DNA of 64,000 nt from Himantopus leucocephalus (taxonomy: Eukaryota; Chordata; Aves; Charadriiformes; Recurvirostridae), in NCBI GenBank assembly GCA_003993805.1, contig RSEF01000031.1, positions 55,168,378-55,232,377 on the forward strand, read 5' to 3'. The notes under the pieces are model-generated. The model saw only the letters and a program-made list of their open reading frames with translations, did no database searches and was not told the origin of the DNA. Position 1 is the stretch's first letter. Every line of letters begins with the position of its first letter. The position numbers were made by a program, and so were the translations under genes. Below are positions 50,901 to 63,663 of this stretch, piece by piece.

Positions 50901-53900
50901 TCGTGAGGTCTCAGCTGAGGACATGGAAGAATTTAGGTTTCTTTGCTCATGTATGATCTCCAAACTGTAAGCGTCGTTTTCAGAATTTAGTATTAAGAAG
51001 TTGGGGCAAGATATAATATTTTCATGCCTCAGAGTCACAAAAGTCATCTAATTAATTGTCCTGATCTGTTTATCCAGCCCTATATGTTCTGTGCTGGAGG
51101 TTACACACATAAATCTAACTTTGATCAGTAGTTCATATTCTTCTAAGAAGTAATTAAAAAATTGTTACAGTCAAAAAGAGTACACAGTACTCTTTACTTG
51201 ACTGCACGTTCTCAGTAAGCTGCATGAGTTGAGTGTGCAGTTAAACTTGAAACAACTCTTGAAAAAGCCAAAGTATGTTTTAATATATATTGCATATTGG
51301 TCACCTCTAAGCACAACAATTATTTGTGATTATGTACAGAAACATAAACCAACAGATTGACAAGGTACTGAGATAGGTTAATTTTAATATGGACTAAAGT
51401 GTCTATATAATTTGTATATAGTTTTAATAAATATCATTACTCAAGTCTTAAAAAAGTGTAAGAGCCACAGGGGAGAAAACAATAAGGAATAATTACAGAT
51501 GAAAATTGGTGGGAAATTCCTCCAGAATAACAGCTTAATCATAAAATCATAAAAAAAAATATGGTGAAACAGAGACGATCTTGTGAAGTGAATAAAGCAT
51601 GCTTCATATCTTACTATCTTATCATTTATCCAATCTTAGGGCCATCAAACATACCATAAAGCATGACATGAGATGTAACCAATGTTAATTAACACATTGC
51701 TATTGAATTATGGAAGGCCTCTCTTCTGTCCGACTACAGTCTACACAAAAATGACTTAATTTTTTCTTTACAGAAAAACAAGGTTCTGTCATAGCAGCCG
51801 TCCAGTCACTTGAAAACTCCCTTTGGTTAAGAAAGTATCCCACACCAGCCATTTAAACCAAGTTTAAAGCTAATTTTTAGTGCTAGAAGCAAGAACATTC
51901 AACACTGAAGGTTGAATGCACTGACTATAGACAGCAGAAAATTCTCCCTGCTTACTGAAAATAAGGGACTCTTTTTTTTTTTTGCTTGTTTCTTTTGAAA
52001 CAATTTTTTTAGAAAACAACAAAACTTTTCTATATTTCTTTGTGTACTGTGATAGTCACACATAGATCACTATGGGATGCATACATACAGCTTAATTTTC
52101 AAGCAAAATTTCACTAGTAAATTTACTTTTATCCTTATATTTTAGTTTTCTAGACAAAGACTGATTCAAAGTTCCTCAGACTGGCAAAAGTCTCTTTTTG
52201 TTGATTTTTTTGCTCACACCTTACTAAACATTTGTCATGAAACACAGCTAGTTATGGCATGCTTTTGATGGACACAAAAACATTTAGATAAAGGTTTTGA
52301 AAATTATCACAAGCACTGATGAGTTTTTGCTCATTTGTGGTACTACAATATGCTTCTGTTAGTTTTTAAGATCCTGCTTGTGTACGAATCATGATCAGCA
52401 TTACCTTTGGAAAGTATATAATTTTAAATGCAAGTCTTACTTTTCTAACTAGTTAGAGATACTTATTCAGAAAAAAAAATATTCACATAGGTGTTTAAGA
52501 AATCAGAATGATAATCCTTTGAAAATTCAGCAATTTCATGGTAGTTTCCTTTTTATTAATTTTACTGATGTACTGACAGGGTACAGTAACAATAAGCTTT
52601 AAAATGAAGAGCTTACAAGCAGAACAAAAGTGAAATTTCTACATATTAAATAAATATATTAATGATATTCCTCTTATATTTGCTGAACATTTTGAAGTTC
52701 TCAGTTCAGTAACAAAAAAGAAGGGTTCCGGTAGTATTCATGAGTCACTCATGACGTTTTCTTCTCTCAAATGTGGAGAAAACATTGCCTGAAAATTGTG
52801 CTTTATTTAGCACGGAGATCTCAGAATGGTTCTGTCACACTCAGATGTTATTTAACAAGACCAGACATGTATCAGGAAGAAATTTCCCCTGTTACGCCAG
52901 CTGAAAGATTTGAGGAGGGTGCCCAAAGACATGACTTCAGTTACCCAAACCCTTCTGAAGATTTGAATTGCAAACATAAATGTTCAAGCAAGTATATGTT
53001 GAGAACACTCTGCTTCTACTGTTTCAGACCTAAGGAAGAGCTCACATTCCTGTGAAATTTTTCTGCCTCTTTCCAGCCTTATGAGTTGATCTAACAAAAG
53101 ATACTACCGTGTCTCATTCTATTGTTTTAGGCCATTGTGGCTACACTGATGCAGCTGGTTGTACACAGCACTGTGAAATCGGAATCACAAAATTTCAAGA
53201 ACCTTTTTCGGTTTCATACCACTTGAAACTATCAACGGCAGTTGCATCTACTATAAAGAGTCTTGTTAATAAAGTAAGGACTCTAAAACACCATGTAAGA
53301 TATAGCTTTCCATAACAACAAATTACTTAAAGAATAGCTGTTAATTACATAAAGGTGTAGACATATTTCAAACAAATTCAACTTTTCTGCAGACTCATAC
53401 ATACTAGAGCCTGGTGGAGATAAAACAGCAAAATATCTACAGCCAAGTCAGACAAAGGAAGGACAAAATAAGCTGGCTCTTATGCCTCTGGATTGTGCCT
53501 AGTGTGTAGTCACACAGCACAATAACATAATGACAGTAACTTCCAAGTAAAATCAGAGTCCTGTGTTAGGATTTCATAACACAGCCTGTAACTTGAATTA
53601 GCTCTGAAAGAGCACAGATATTGAAGGCTATCATGTGAAACTTATGATGCCCACATATTTTTTGTTGCTCATCGATTTCCTTTCAGTGTCCACAAAATAT
53701 TCTGCAAATTTTGTAAAATGTTGTATGGTCACAACAGTTGTTGATAGGGTAGTAGCAACAATTAGTCCCAGCTTTAAGCAAAATATTCAAACTCCTAAGG
53801 AACCTTAAAATTTTTGCTACTGATGTTTGTGATTCCTTATGTGCTTGCATACATCATATCCATTTAAATAAAAAAATTATTAAAAGAAGTATATTATCAA

Positions 53901-54194
53901 ATATAATGTTTCCTAAAAATAATAGCACTGTGGATCACCATGAATTTGGAATACTATTCTAAGCTTTGCAGCTGACTGTATATGTACTTACAATTACGCT
54001 CCCAGCACAGAGAAGCTCTTAAACACGGGTATACAGCTGTGTTATTGGTTTATTTATTTAATAACAGTGTACAGCTAAGGTGGGCATTTTGCTGTATTAT
54101 TTGAATGGAGTGTTTTGCATAAACAGTTTGTTGTATCCATGGGGCTATAACAGACTGGAAGAATTTTGGACAAATTCATTTGTGATTTGATAAT
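47986..54194. other. Gene-free AT-rich unique DNA
   Basis: No gene is recognised. The block at 47990-48200 has mixed composition and could be conserved non-coding DNA. A 94-codon frame at 52771-53055 has no recognisable domain or signal peptide and no splice context, so I do not call it a gene. Confidence 0.5.
51168..51204. repeat. Hairpin with 16-bp stem and one 2-nt bulge
   Basis: The left arm is CAGTCAA then AAAGAGTAC (51168-51183), and the loop is ACA. The right arm is GTACTCTTT, bulge AC, then TTGACTG (to 51204). Pairing is otherwise perfect. With a 3-nt loop and 37 nt in total it is shorter than usual microRNA precursors. It could also be a small palindromic insertion. Confidence 0.75.
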
Positions 54195-54254
54195 AGAAAA
54201 ATAAAATAAAACAAAAAATAAAATAAAATAAAATAAAATAAAATAAAATAAAAT
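54195..54254. repeat. (AAAAT)n microsatellite
   Basis: About ten AAAAT/AATAA-type pentamer units, the first few imperfect. It lies only about 35 bp left of a CR1 fragment and near the large gap. Confidence 0.95.
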
Positions 54255-54289
54255 CACTCATTATTGAGTGATAAAAGGTAAAAGACCTA

Positions 54290-54372
54290 ATCTTCTACAG
54301 GCTTGGGGAAGAGCAGCTGGAAAGCTGCTTGGCAGAAAAGGACCTGGGGGTGTTGGTGGACAGCCGGCTGAA
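54290..54372 (+). mobile_element. CR1 fragment running rightward into the gap
   Basis: The plus-strand frame gives AEKDLGVLVDSRL, the well-known CR1 ORF2 segment downstream of the RT palm, preceded by an RLGEEQLESC-like stretch. The left edge is the 5' truncation point; the right side is lost in the gap. The segment is better preserved than the copies elsewhere in the window, which suggests a younger insertion. Confidence 0.88.
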
Positions 54373-55372
54373 NNNNNNNNNNNNNNNNNNNNNNNNNNNN
54401 NNNNNNNNNNNNNNNNNNNNNNNNNNNNNNNNNNNNNNNNNNNNNNNNNNNNNNNNNNNNNNNNNNNNNNNNNNNNNNNNNNNNNNNNNNNNNNNNNNNN
54501 NNNNNNNNNNNNNNNNNNNNNNNNNNNNNNNNNNNNNNNNNNNNNNNNNNNNNNNNNNNNNNNNNNNNNNNNNNNNNNNNNNNNNNNNNNNNNNNNNNNN
54601 NNNNNNNNNNNNNNNNNNNNNNNNNNNNNNNNNNNNNNNNNNNNNNNNNNNNNNNNNNNNNNNNNNNNNNNNNNNNNNNNNNNNNNNNNNNNNNNNNNNN
54701 NNNNNNNNNNNNNNNNNNNNNNNNNNNNNNNNNNNNNNNNNNNNNNNNNNNNNNNNNNNNNNNNNNNNNNNNNNNNNNNNNNNNNNNNNNNNNNNNNNNN
54801 NNNNNNNNNNNNNNNNNNNNNNNNNNNNNNNNNNNNNNNNNNNNNNNNNNNNNNNNNNNNNNNNNNNNNNNNNNNNNNNNNNNNNNNNNNNNNNNNNNNN
54901 NNNNNNNNNNNNNNNNNNNNNNNNNNNNNNNNNNNNNNNNNNNNNNNNNNNNNNNNNNNNNNNNNNNNNNNNNNNNNNNNNNNNNNNNNNNNNNNNNNNN
55001 NNNNNNNNNNNNNNNNNNNNNNNNNNNNNNNNNNNNNNNNNNNNNNNNNNNNNNNNNNNNNNNNNNNNNNNNNNNNNNNNNNNNNNNNNNNNNNNNNNNN
55101 NNNNNNNNNNNNNNNNNNNNNNNNNNNNNNNNNNNNNNNNNNNNNNNNNNNNNNNNNNNNNNNNNNNNNNNNNNNNNNNNNNNNNNNNNNNNNNNNNNNN
55201 NNNNNNNNNNNNNNNNNNNNNNNNNNNNNNNNNNNNNNNNNNNNNNNNNNNNNNNNNNNNNNNNNNNNNNNNNNNNNNNNNNNNNNNNNNNNNNNNNNNN
55301 NNNNNNNNNNNNNNNNNNNNNNNNNNNNNNNNNNNNNNNNNNNNNNNNNNNNNNNNNNNNNNNNNNNNNNNN
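54373..55372. other. Assembly gap, exactly 1000 N
   Basis: The round length suggests an arbitrary spacer and not a measured size. It is flanked by CR1 sequence on both sides, so unresolved repeat DNA is the likely cause. Frames called across it are meaningless. Confidence 0.97.
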
Positions 55373-55445
55373 CATGTTTCTGTTATGGCAACTATATCAT
55401 AGTTACCTTGCTGTAACAATGTAGACAATGCACTCTCAGGCATAA
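55373..55445 (-). mobile_element. CR1 endonuclease fragment running leftward into the gap
   Basis: The minus-strand frame reads ...LLQQGNYDIVAITET, ending at the gap. YDIVAITETW is the conserved start of the apurinic-type endonuclease domain of CR1 ORF2 (the glutamate is a catalytic metal ligand). The orientation is opposite to the fragment on the left side of the gap. The right edge is approximate. Confidence 0.82.
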
Positions 55446-56379
55446 TGAACCTCAGGTAATCTCAGAATGATTTCTCCTTTTCTACTAAAGATTGCCCAGA
55501 CCTGTAAATATTCTCTAACATGGAAAATATGTTTGCAAGTTGTCCTCTGAAAAACTGTGCCTACTTTACAGGGTGAATTAAATCAGCAGATTATTAAGTA
55601 AAGGATCATATTTTCTCATAAATGAAATATATTAAATTAGCCCCACATTCTTTTGATTTTAAGGAAATGCCTGAGATTGGTACTGTTGGTTTATTTGCAG
55701 AGTGGGAGCATTAAAATCTTGTTGAAATGTATCTGCAAAGAGCAAGCTTTACTTTAACTGGTCTCAATTCCTCCTGCAGTTCAACTTCAAGGACAATACA
55801 AGAGTTTAAGTTCTGCCACTGCCTTCAGTAAACCCAAAATTTCACTGAATGTGTTCAATGACAATCTTTAATACTGAGGTTATGTACATATTATTATAAA
55901 AGTGCAGTTTATGTTTCCTACTCAATTTGCCTCACAAGAAAAACCCTCAACCTCTCCCTTCCAAAAAAAAAAACAAAAACAAAACCCTGAAAAGAACCAC
56001 AGAAGCTTCTCTTTCCAGAAGATAGAATCATCTTGGCTTATCAGTTTTGATAACGTTTTCAGATCTTTTCACAGGTTCCTAACCTGCCTGAGTCTGAGAA
56101 AAGGAATTGGTAAGCTTGTAGAAAGTTTGTGTATCTATGTATATCTATGGAAATAAATGCTATTTATTAATATTCATGATTATTTACAGAAATTGGCTAA
56201 TTACACTAACGAGCATGTCCTTTATAACTCAATCATGTCTAAAGGAAGGAAGGTTTAGGGCTGAGAGTCTGTCAGATTCTGCATTCTGAGCTGTCTGGAT
56301 TTATTTCATATTAGGTGGGGTAGCTAAAGACCTAAATTGTGAAAATTATGAAATTAAGGACTGAAGGCATGTTTACAAG

Positions 56380-56560
56380 CTCAATTGCAAGCAGTTATTC
56401 ATCACCCCACCCAAGTTCTCAGCTAATAAAATGCAATTAGCAGCCATTTAACTACATTAGTGTGATAACAAGCCTCAAATAATATATTCAGCTACTTGGC
56501 TGAGTTTATTAACACAGGCACTGCTGTTTAACAACTAGCCTACAGATCAGAGCTGGTATG
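56380..56560. promoter_or_regulatory. Candidate conserved enhancer-like block
   Basis: This is mixed-complexity DNA containing GCAATTAGC (a homeodomain site), TAATAAAATG, GTGATAACA (GATA) and repeated CAGCTA words, with no simple repeats. Its texture is typical of vertebrate developmental conserved non-coding elements. It rests on composition and motif density only. Confidence 0.3.
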
Positions 56561-59500
56561 GAGGGCTTGCAGAGCCTGTCTGCAACCAACTGCATAGACA
56601 CTCACAAAAGGACAAATACCAAAACGGAGACTCGTAGAGTTTCAAAAATAATTACTGATTATAATTCAGTGCCTGTGTAACAGGTCAAACTAAAGGATAA
56701 TAGTCTCTTATGTCCTTCAAAACTATGAATTAAATTGCCACTTAGGAATACTGCAGCTTCAATGGAAATACTCCCATGAGGGAGAATTGCAAGAACAAGG
56801 ATGTAACCTTCTGCTGTGGGACCAGGATGTCAATTTAGTTCTGCCTTAATGCATTCTTGTATCGAGAGTCAGGGGAGAGAAAATGAGAGAAAAAGAGGTT
56901 TAAATGCAGGAAAATACTAGGTCATTCACAAGTTCATTGCCAGCTTTATTTTTGTTGGATCTAAGTCTGTACAACAGTATGCCAGGCCAACTACTTGATC
57001 TCACTACAACCTAGCCAAACATTTAGCTCAGGCTATTGATGAATATCTGAGTTCTCAATCTAAATTACTGACCTGTAGTTGAAAGAATTATAAAACTATT
57101 ATGCTTTCACTTATGGGAATTATATTCAACTTTGGTTTATACCAAATTTTCACTGTTGCCATGAATGTCAAATCTTGGTTCATAAGCGTCTGTAATAGCA
57201 ATTTAAAGAAATATTAGGGCTTTAAAAGTAGCTTCTGCTTTTTAGGAGGGAGCATTTTCTGTAGCATCTCAAATTTTTAAGGAGCCATGAAAGAGGCAGT
57301 CTGATCACATGCATGTTTTTAAGTAGTTTTATAGCTTAATTTTACAAGCAAATGCTTCCCTACTTGCTATATAGAATACGGAAACTAAAACAGTTCATAT
57401 ATAGAGTGACCAGAGTTGCAGAAGATCCCAACGAGCATCAATATCATTGTTCTGCATAACAATCTTAGGATACAAATAGAATTTCTTAGGTTTACATCTT
57501 TCATAATTATCATTTTTTCTTTAATCTTATGTTGTCATGGGATTAAACCCAAATGTAAGCCTGGAGGCCAGGAGATCTGTCACTATGGAAAACAAACAAC
57601 AACATCACAGAGGATAGAAATACATAAGGTTCACACACTGTACAAGGATAATAAGAATAAATGAAATATACCATTAAATACTGATTTAACCTATAGATGA
57701 TACCATTCCATTCAAACAGTGGAGTAGAAATGGATTTTCCTTCCATTTACTTTCACAGTATCTCTTAAGAGAGACAGAAACCAAATAATACTTCTCTCAG
57801 ATTGCAATATTCTCTTGACTATTAGAATAGGTTTGTTACTAGAACAAATGTGTATATCACTGTTTAAATATTTAAGTAATTTAATTTAATGGTATAAACA
57901 TTAGCTTTAGTGCCATTGGATACATATAGGAAATGAAAGACAAGTGAACTGAAAATCACTTTGTTACTGATGTGTGAAGGATGGTTCAGAGAAGGCAGGA
58001 ACAATGCATTTTGCAACATTCTTTTTCTCTTTTCCAGAAATAAAACATTTAGTGGCTTTACCAAATCCCCGAAACTGCCAGTTGAACTACCCTAGACTCC
58101 AGACTGCTATTGGGTAATGGACCAAGACCTTTACCATGAGCCTGCTGTGAAAACAAGTACAAACCTGGCTGCTGAGGTTTGCATGCCATCAGCCTTTAAC
58201 AGTTCGAGTAGTTTCTGGCTCATCTAAGCTATCAAAAATGTCTGGTAAGATGAAATACCCATCAACAGAGAAACACAAAAGTAGACGTGTTTCAAATTTC
58301 ATGAGATACAGAGGACCGTAATGCAGAAAGTGCTACTTATGGAAGACATTTGTCAGAAATCTGTAACAAATGCACAAGTCTGCATGTGTCAGTTACCAAA
58401 AACAGTTAAACCTCTTAAGTATTTTGAAATAAAACTGCAGGCTGAAGAGGTAATTAGAAAATCCTGCAATGCATCAAGGGAAGAAGTGACAAAAGCACCA
58501 TGCAAGCTGTCCCCATTCTGCCTGTGTGAGGATAAGTATACTCTTTCATTTAACTTTTAAATCTAAGTGTCACTATTTCTGGGAAAAAAGTGAAAAGTAA
58601 GACAAGAGGTATTACTCAGTGGAAGTTCAAAGACCAGCATGTTCACCACACTGCCCTTCTCTAACAGTTCCTTTCAGCTCTCTGATCCAAAAAAATTTGT
58701 TCACACATACCTATCTCCTCATGTTCCTGTATCTCAGAGTCTATTTTTAAGCTCTTGTCTATGTTTAAACAACAGACAGACTGAATTCAGCCTGATTGAC
58801 ACAGTATAGGAAAGCTAACTTTTTCTAACTTGCTACACATATGCCTACTAAAATCAGGCTTCAAATGCAATCTAACATATCAGAGAGGCTGATCCTCAGT
58901 GCTAATATTAATATCTGTTTAATATGCAGACATTCAGCACACTAAACAAAAGGCTAAAATTTATTTAGGGAATATATTTAAGCAATCCCCATTCTTTCAG
59001 TAAAAGACAACGGAGCAAAACCTCTGGTGCATACTCAGTTACTCTAGTCTATGAACTACGTTCACCTCTTCTGGAACATGCCTTTGAGCTCCAGCCTTCT
59101 TCTGAGCAATATCACGATATTGAAGTCTCTACTAAATTTTCCTAGTGGGAAAATATGTGTGAAAACTCCCAGGTACTGGGGCCATCACTGTAGAGAGGAC
59201 AAATTTGCTGAAGGTTGCTATAGTCCCATCTGGATGGTACAGGCAGGTTTCCTTGTCATGGCAACCAGGCTATAGGGTCAGGGGCTATGGAGTTGTTACA
59301 TACCTGTACGGCACCCCAGGGTGGAGCCAGGACATGGGACAAGGGCCTGACTGGGAACTGAGCCATAGTCACAAATTTGCTGTACAAGGTGTTACTCCAA
59401 AGAGCATCACACATGTCTTCAGCACCCTTGTCAGTTCTAAAACCAGACGTGTATCATGCTTGGGAGTGGGCTCCACTGTAACTGAATTATTAAGAATTCC

Positions 59501-60490
59501 TGCAACTAAATCTGCCTTTAAAAGTGGAATCTCATAGTAAGCAACGGGGGAACTACTGAAGATGTACCACAGCACCTGTCTGTGAAAAGGTCTGTTCCTC
59601 ACCTGTTCCCAACTCCAGATTGAAGGAAAAAACCCTGCTGAATCTTTAAACAAGAAATTAATGCCACGGATCTAGTTATACCTGTTTTCCACAAAAATGT
59701 TAATCAAAATTCACAATTGCATAAACCATACTCGTAAACACTGTCTCTCCATTATGTTTTCTGATGATACTACTTTTTTTTAATGCTTTTATGTTCTCAA
59801 TTCACACAATTCACTTTTCATGTTTTACCTTTTTTTCTGAAAGCCTGGATAATTATCTGTTCAAGGGGTGAAGACAAATTTCTGGGTCATCTAATTACTC
59901 TTCTCACCAGCCATAGATTTTAAATCATGGTTATGAGATGTAGTTAGATAAGTGACTCCAACCTCAAATGCTTCCTCCTGGTGTCATACGCACTAACTAG
60001 TGTCATTACAGTAAACAGTAGTTAATTTCATGCTATTGATATTTGGCAACACTATTTGTTCTGTAAATACTTGTCAAAGCAGCTTTCCTCGATTTTAGAA
60101 CAAGCAGGAGGATTGCTGTTGTTTTTCCTCTTGGTTTCTTATAGTATCACCATTTTAGGCTAGACGGTGTATAAAAGACCTTGCAACCTGCAGAAACTGA
60201 ATAACCCTCTGCTGACATTTACAGAAAATGTTAAATTACTGGGACTTTGTACACTGCAACAACCCTCAATTACTGATTTGTAGGAAAGCACACAGTAGAG
60301 AAAAATATGTATTGGAACTGCCTGAGGCCCTATGAATATATAAGAATGCAAGAACATTTTGTTGTTCAGCGTCTGAGGGAGAAACATGTTTTAAAGGTCA
60401 TGCAGTCTTTTTTTTTCTTTCTCACTTCTTAAAGATTCTTTTCTTTAAGTTGCATTTTCTTATTTTGTAGATGCCATATATTAATGAAAG

Positions 60491-60530
60491 CATATAAACA
60501 AAGAAAAGTTTATATAAACAAAGAAAAAAA
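60491..60530. repeat. About 19-bp tandem duplication, two copies
   Basis: ATATAAACAAAGAAAA is repeated once after TTT; the second copy runs into an A tract. Confidence 0.75.
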
Positions 60531-63500
60531 AATACGTTAGAGCTATGCAATGCCTCAATTAGTCATAGATTTTTTCTCTGTTCCATATACAGTGCCAGAA
60601 AATTTTTCTTATTACTACTTGGAGAAGTCGGTGGTTTTTAATAAATGAGGATGCCCACTGTTGAACAGACAACCAACCTCTTCCTTCACTATGAAAGGTA
60701 CTTTTATAATTTGATGGTTCCCAGACAGTACTATTTAGTATCCAGCCAAATTTCACTGCCATAAGAAGGAAGAAGGAAGAAGGAAAAAAAAAGTACCTAT
60801 AGAAATTCTAAGCTTTACTGTGGAGGAAAATAAAATCCATGCAGGCATCCCTGCTGGACAACAATATATTCATATAGCATAAAGAACTTTAAAGACTGTT
60901 TATTCTGTCAGATTTGCTAGTGACTGCCACTTAAACTAATACATTTATTATGAAATAACATATTTTCATCCGGACATTACTTGAAACAAAATACAGTAGA
61001 AGTATGTGTTTGTATGTTTGGGATGGAATACTTGTTCAAGGCAGCAAGAACAAGATTCACAGAATTACTGAGGTGCAAAGACACACCTAAACTGAAAAAT
61101 TAAATTGTCAAATCCCTGCTTGTGTAGCATCTTAATGTTGGAAACATCTGATCTCAAGCAAGGATATAGTTTCCCTCTTCTACAGGCAAGAGAAAGTGCT
61201 CGCTGTGCCTGGAGGTCAATGTGCTCATGCCCGTGAGGCAGGAGGTGTAGCTTTGGTCTTATCATGATGGAAGGGGGCTCACCACTGAGCTCCTCAGCAC
61301 AGGGAGACATGACCACTGCTTCAAGCTTTACATATCGGGAAGTCATGAGCATAGAAGGGAAAGTTCCTGTCTGTTAAACTGGGAGGAGAAAAAGGGGTTC
61401 CAAAACTCATGTCAATGCATTAAAGTTTGTCTGCTCTGCTGGGCTGGGATATGTCCTACATATTTCCCACAGCTCAGTTAAATAGGTGAATGTTCAGCCT
61501 CTCATGATAGCCTTTTTAGGGACCTAATTCCCTGTATATATAGCATAAGTGGGTTGTCATTAACAACCTCTAGAGTGAATTCTATCAAGAGTAAAGTTCC
61601 CTCAAAGCTAGGTGTTACAAGGCTTGGTTTCTGTAACAGTAATTAATATGTATGACAGCTAAGATATAAAACCAAATTTGAGCTTAAGCTCTTTTGCCTA
61701 CTTTACTATCAAATGAACAGATTTGGAGTGCCAATGGGCTTTTGGGTGCAGATAAGAGCAGGATTTTGTGTTATTTAACATAATTGATGTCTATAGCTGT
61801 ATGGGCGCTGTCCATATGGGTTCATACAGGGGTACAAACTCCTCTCTACTAAGACATCATTTATAATTTTCTTCAAAGAAATGCAGACAACTGAAATAAA
61901 TAGGGTTAAGAAAAATAAATAAGATAGCAAGGACACAAGCAAAAGAAGGTAAAAGATTTCCAGTGTGTCCAGGGGAGAAGGAATAGAGGAAAGAAAGTGA
62001 CATTTTCCATCTCCAAACAGAAAGCCTGTTTTGGCCATGCCTAACTCTGACATGAAAATCAAATGTTACTTCTCTTCTCATGACACAGTTATCTTTCTTC
62101 TTTCTTGTTTGCCTTGATCGACTAAATAAAGGTTTATACTGTTCTTGTTTAGACTGTTATCCTTAGTTTCAAATCTTAGCACTCCAGAATGAACACACTT
62201 TCCTTAGAGCTGTGATTTCAAGCTACAGAAGCTACAAGGGCATGCTGAGCTGTGAGTTTATGTTTAATTTACATCCCAAAGCCTTTGCTCACAAGAAAAG
62301 CGTTTAAGTATTATGCTATTTTAACACAAAGTTTAGATTCAGCCACCAGAGAAAGGGTTTGCTAAGTCCAGACCAGTCAGCCTTATTTAAACTGCTGCCA
62401 TATGACAGAAATGTATATGGTTTTTTTTCATAACCATAGTTAAGATAGGCTTAGTTAGCGTACCCTTGTGTAACAGTTGAGTCTCTAAATCATAAATACC
62501 ACTCGGTATTAAATGATCTTTGAAGGATGCCTTGCCTAACGCTAACTTGCACGTTAGCCAACACTAATATTCTTTTCTTGTTTCCATTGTGCTTGTAGAA
62601 TGGGAAATATTTAAACTGTAGGTTATCTTTGCTAGTGGGATGTTTTGCGTAGGGCGGTAATCATTCAGTCACTCAAAATTACACAAGTCAGTCCTGTGTA
62701 AGAGCAAGAACTACTGACCTTCCCGTTTAGAGGGAGAGTATTGGCTCAGTGCTGTTTTGTGCCTATCAGTAGAAACCTTCCTTGTTTGAATTAGATGGAT
62801 ATTGGAAGTGTCCTACCTTTGACTTTAAATCAGTGGCACAGACATCTGTTAGATTAGCTTGTTTGGCTTCTTCCCAAATGAGAACTGCAGGGGTGGAAAA
62901 CAACATGAGTTGAGATTATTTGCCTCAGAGAATCGTTGTTTTCAATTTTTCTCTCTGTCAGTTCCAAGCTGTGTTTTATGTGCAGTACAGTCTTCTCCAA
63001 TCCTTTGATATACCACTGTTTGTATTGCTCTGAAACTGTGTTTAAAGACTCTGCTTAAGAGGTTAGCAAGAAGCAGACAGCTAAGATATTTGGGAGTTTT
63101 CCTAAAGGAGCTACTGTGTACTCTAGGGTTTCAAAGCAGAAAAGTGTGGTCGCTACCAGTACTTACTTTTGCAGATGACAGATGCAAACTTGATAGATAT
63201 TTAATAGATACAATTAGTTTTCCCACTAACGAGCAGATAAAAGATGTTTTTTGCTAATCTGACTTGGTTTTGATTTGGTTCATCTTTCTTCTTCTTACCT
63301 GCAGCTCTCTTAGTAGGGATTAATGTGACTTTTTTAAATGCATTTGAGGCCATTCTTTACTATATAAAACTCTATCAATTCTACAACATTTATAAGGACA
63401 GAAGGTACGTTTTATGCTTCATACACATATGTTCACCAATAAGCTTGAATATTGTATTTTACAGATCTCTCAAAATCTAGTTCTTCTTTAAAGGTATTGC

Positions 63501-63644
63501 CTGGTGTGAAAGAGCTTCTCTCTCCTACGTACTTCTCATCTTTACTTAGAAGGGACTGCTCTGAGTGGTGCAGGCTGCTGGGGCCAAACTGCTGCTTATC
63601 ATAGTCCCTGTACTGGCATCTTCAGGTGCAAAGTGAAAAACTGC

Positions 63645-63663
63645 CTGCTCACTAGGGGGTCCT
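63645..63663 (+). promoter_or_regulatory. CTCF-like site
   Basis: TGCTCACTAGGGGGTCCT aligns with the CTCF core TGGCCACYAGGGGGCGCT at roughly 13-14 of 18 positions, including the central CA-Y-AGGGGG run. Two or three core positions deviate, so binding is uncertain. Confidence 0.3.

Noticed and set aside
52771..53055. 94-codon plus-strand frame, fairly balanced composition
   Set aside because: No family resemblance, signal peptide, or paired splice signals; expected by chance in 64 kb.
54268..55443. Frames of 357-382 codons spanning 54.3-55.4 kb
   Set aside because: Almost entirely unresolved N; only the CR1 edges are real sequence.
59194..59235. ACAAATTTGCTGAAGG..ATAGTCCCATC resembles an antisense CR1 segment
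   Set aside because: The similarity covers only about 40 bp, and the flanks do not continue the CR1 order.
59255..59268. GTCATGGCAAC, X-box-like
   Set aside because: Only one half-site matches; the left half is too far from GTTGCC.
61055..61085. TTCACAGAATTACTGAGGT resembles a CR1 3' end
   Set aside because: Only about 28 bp fit and the following sequence does not match, so chance cannot be excluded.
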